Positions 15,655-16,944 of a DNA stretch of 16,944 nucleotides are shown here, piece after piece. The notes beneath the pieces were generated by a model, which searched no databases, was not told the origin of the DNA, and saw only the letters and a program-made list of their open reading frames with translations. Position 1 is the first letter of the stretch. Every line of letters begins with the position of its first letter. The position numbers and the translations under genes were made by a program. Where the stretch lies: contig JAIXSD010000102.1 in assembly GCA_027484885.1 (NCBI GenBank), forward strand, positions 1-16,944, given 5' to 3'. This DNA comes from Rubrivivax sp. Lineage in GTDB: Bacteria > Pseudomonadota > Gammaproteobacteria > Burkholderiales > Burkholderiaceae_C.

Positions 15655-16944
15655 TTGAAGAAACTGCTTGTGATCGGCGCCGTGGCGCTGAGCCTGATCG
15701 CCCTGCTGCTCGGCGTTGCGGCCGCGCTGATCTACCCCACCCTGCCCGATCTGGCGGAGCTGAACGACTACCAGCCCAAGCAGTCGCTGCGGGTCTTCAC
15801 CAGCGACGAGGTGCTGATCGGCGAATTCGGCACCGAGCGGCGCAAATACCTGCCGCTGGACCAGATCCCCAAGCTGATGCAGGACGCCTTGCTGGCCATC
15901 GAGGACAGCAATTTCTACGAGCACAGAGGTATCTACCTGCCCGGCATCCTGCGCGCCGTGGTGGCCAACACCACGCAAGGCCGCACGCAAGGCGCCTCCA
16001 CCATCACCCAGCAGCTGGCGCGCACCCTCTACCTGACCAAGAAAAAGGTCTACTCGCGCAAGTTCGTCGAGGCGCTGCTGGCCATGAAGCTGGAAAGCGA
16101 GCTGAGCAAGCAGAAGATCCTCGAGGTCTATATGAACCAGATCTATCTGGGTCAGCGGGCCTATGGTTTTGAGGCCGCGGCCGGCGCCTACTACGGCAAG
16201 ACGCTCAAGGATCTCTCCATCGCCGAGACCGCCATGCTGGCCGGCCTGCCGCAGAACCCCGCCTATGCCAACCCGGCGGTGAACCCCGAGCGCGCACGCC
16301 GCCGCCAGCATCTAGTGATCAACCGCATGGTCGACACCGGCGTCATCACGGCCGAGCAAGCCGAAAGCGCCAAGGCCGAGAAGCTGCACATCCGCTCGCC
16401 GCAAGACGCACGCGTGCATGCCGAGTTTGCCGCCGAAATGGCCCGTGACGTGGTGTTTGAGCAGTACGGCGAAGAGGCCTACACCAAGGGCTTGCGCGTC
16501 TACACCACCCTGGTTTCGCAGGAGCAGGCCGCCGCCTACCGCGCCTTGCGCCGCAGCTTGCTGGAGCTGGAAAAGCGCAAGCCCTACCGCGGCCCGGAAG
16601 GTTTTGTGGCCCTGCCCGAGGACGAAGGCGAGCGCGACAGCGCCATCGCCCAGGCCCTGGCCGAACACCCGGACCAGGACGATTTGCGCGCCGCCGTGCT
16701 GCTGCAGACCTCGGCGCAAAAAGTGCGTGCGGTGATGCAAAGCGGCGAGGAGCTGACGCTCAGCGGCGAGGCCTTGCGCGGTGTGCAATCGGCCCTGTCC
16801 GACAAAGCGCGCGAAGCCAGCCGCTTGCGCCCCGGCGCCATCGTGCGCGTGATGCGCGGCGCGCCCAGCAAGGCCGAGCCGCAAGGCGCCTGGTCCATCG
16901 TCCAACCGCCCGAGGCCGAAGGCGCTTTGGTCGCGCTGGAGCCG
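15655..16944 (+). CDS. mrcA: Penicillin-binding protein 1A, N-terminal part (cut by window edge)
   Basis: Bifunctional class A peptidoglycan synthase, anchored in the inner membrane with its domains in the periplasm; 430 codons visible. A short Lys-rich start is followed by one transmembrane helix (about residues 4-28). The glycosyltransferase-51 domain is complete: EDSNFYEHRG (catalytic Glu83), GASTITQQLARTLYL, RKFVEALLAMKLE and KQKILEVYMNQIYLG (second acidic residue Glu157). Then comes the linker and the OB-like insert typical of proteobacterial PBP1A (from about residue 300; LQTSAQKVRAVMQSGEEL). The transpeptidase SxxK motif would lie beyond the edge. The start is taken as TTG 15655: an in-frame TGA at 15646 excludes any earlier start, and the next candidate, GTG 15670, would cut into the helix. 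No good Shine-Dalgarno is seen. Same strand as tpsB, 129 bp after it. Confidence 0.93.
   Translation, partial: MKKLLVIGAVALSLIALLLGVAAALIYPTLPDLAELNDYQPKQSLRVFTSDEVLIGEFGTERRKYLPLDQIPKLMQDALLAIEDSNFYEHRGIYLPGILRAVVANTTQGRTQGASTITQQLARTLYLTKKKVYSRKFVEALLAMKLESELSKQKILEVYMNQIYLGQRAYGFEAAAGAYYGKTLKDLSIAETAMLAGLPQNPAYANPAVNPERARRRQHLVINRMVDTGVITAEQAESAKAEKLHIRSPQDARVHAEFAAEMARDVVFEQYGEEAYTKGLRVYTTLVSQEQAAAYRALRRSLLELEKRKPYRGPEGFVALPEDEGERDSAIAQALAEHPDQDDLRAAVLLQTSAQKVRAVMQSGEELTLSGEALRGVQSALSDKAREASRLRPGAIVRVMRGAPSKAEPQGAWSIVQPPEAEGALVALEP

Overview
The window is high-GC DNA (about two thirds G+C by eye) with dense, strongly coding-biased genes. DnaE, ExoI and PBP1A all look proteobacterial, and the combination of a periplasmic-type ATP-dependent DNA ligase, a lone cyclophilin and a TpsA/TpsB pair with MBG/YDG repeats suggests a betaproteobacterium of the order Burkholderiales. 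The genus cannot be read from the sequence. Nine protein genes are supported, seven complete and two cut by the window edges. I saw no RNA genes, insertion sequences, CRISPR array, phage genes or attachment sites.

Layout. A patatin-like phospholipase (minus, cut at the left edge) lies downstream of dnaE (minus, 1330-4947). A perfect TGTGA-N6-TCACA palindrome of the CRP class sits 2 bp upstream of the phospholipase start codon. A divergent gap of 103 bp separates dnaE from an exported cyclophilin-type peptidyl-prolyl isomerase (plus, 5051-5995). This meets head-on, 13 bp away, an exported minimal ATP-dependent DNA ligase of the LigE type (minus, 6009-6962). Divergent from the ligase is an orphan family-3 solute-binding protein (plus, 7145-7915), which converges on exodeoxyribonuclease I (minus, 7951-9393) across a GC-rich hairpin.

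The right part is an accessory-looking module followed by core cell-wall machinery. A 1375-residue two-partner-secretion exoprotein (9662-13789) overlaps by 4 nt the gene for its outer-membrane transporter (13786-15525), so the pair is a translationally coupled operon in A-then-B order. A 129-bp gap with a large imperfect hairpin then leads to a TTG-started penicillin-binding protein 1A (from 15655, cut at the right edge).

How the genes relate. Only the tpsA-tpsB pair clearly works together: TpsB should recognise the N-terminal TPS domain of TpsA and export it. DnaE, ExoI and the ligase all act on DNA, but they stand on separate transcription units and the ligase carries an export signal, so they are not evidence of one system. 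The part I could least explain is a segment in the middle of the exoprotein (about residues 560-760) with a Cys-Cys pair and aromatic/acidic motifs unlike the surrounding repeats. Nothing in the window amounts to a clearly new system. The most useful leads are that segment, the CRP-like operator, the Tat-like leader on the ligase, and the hairpin before the PBP1A gene.
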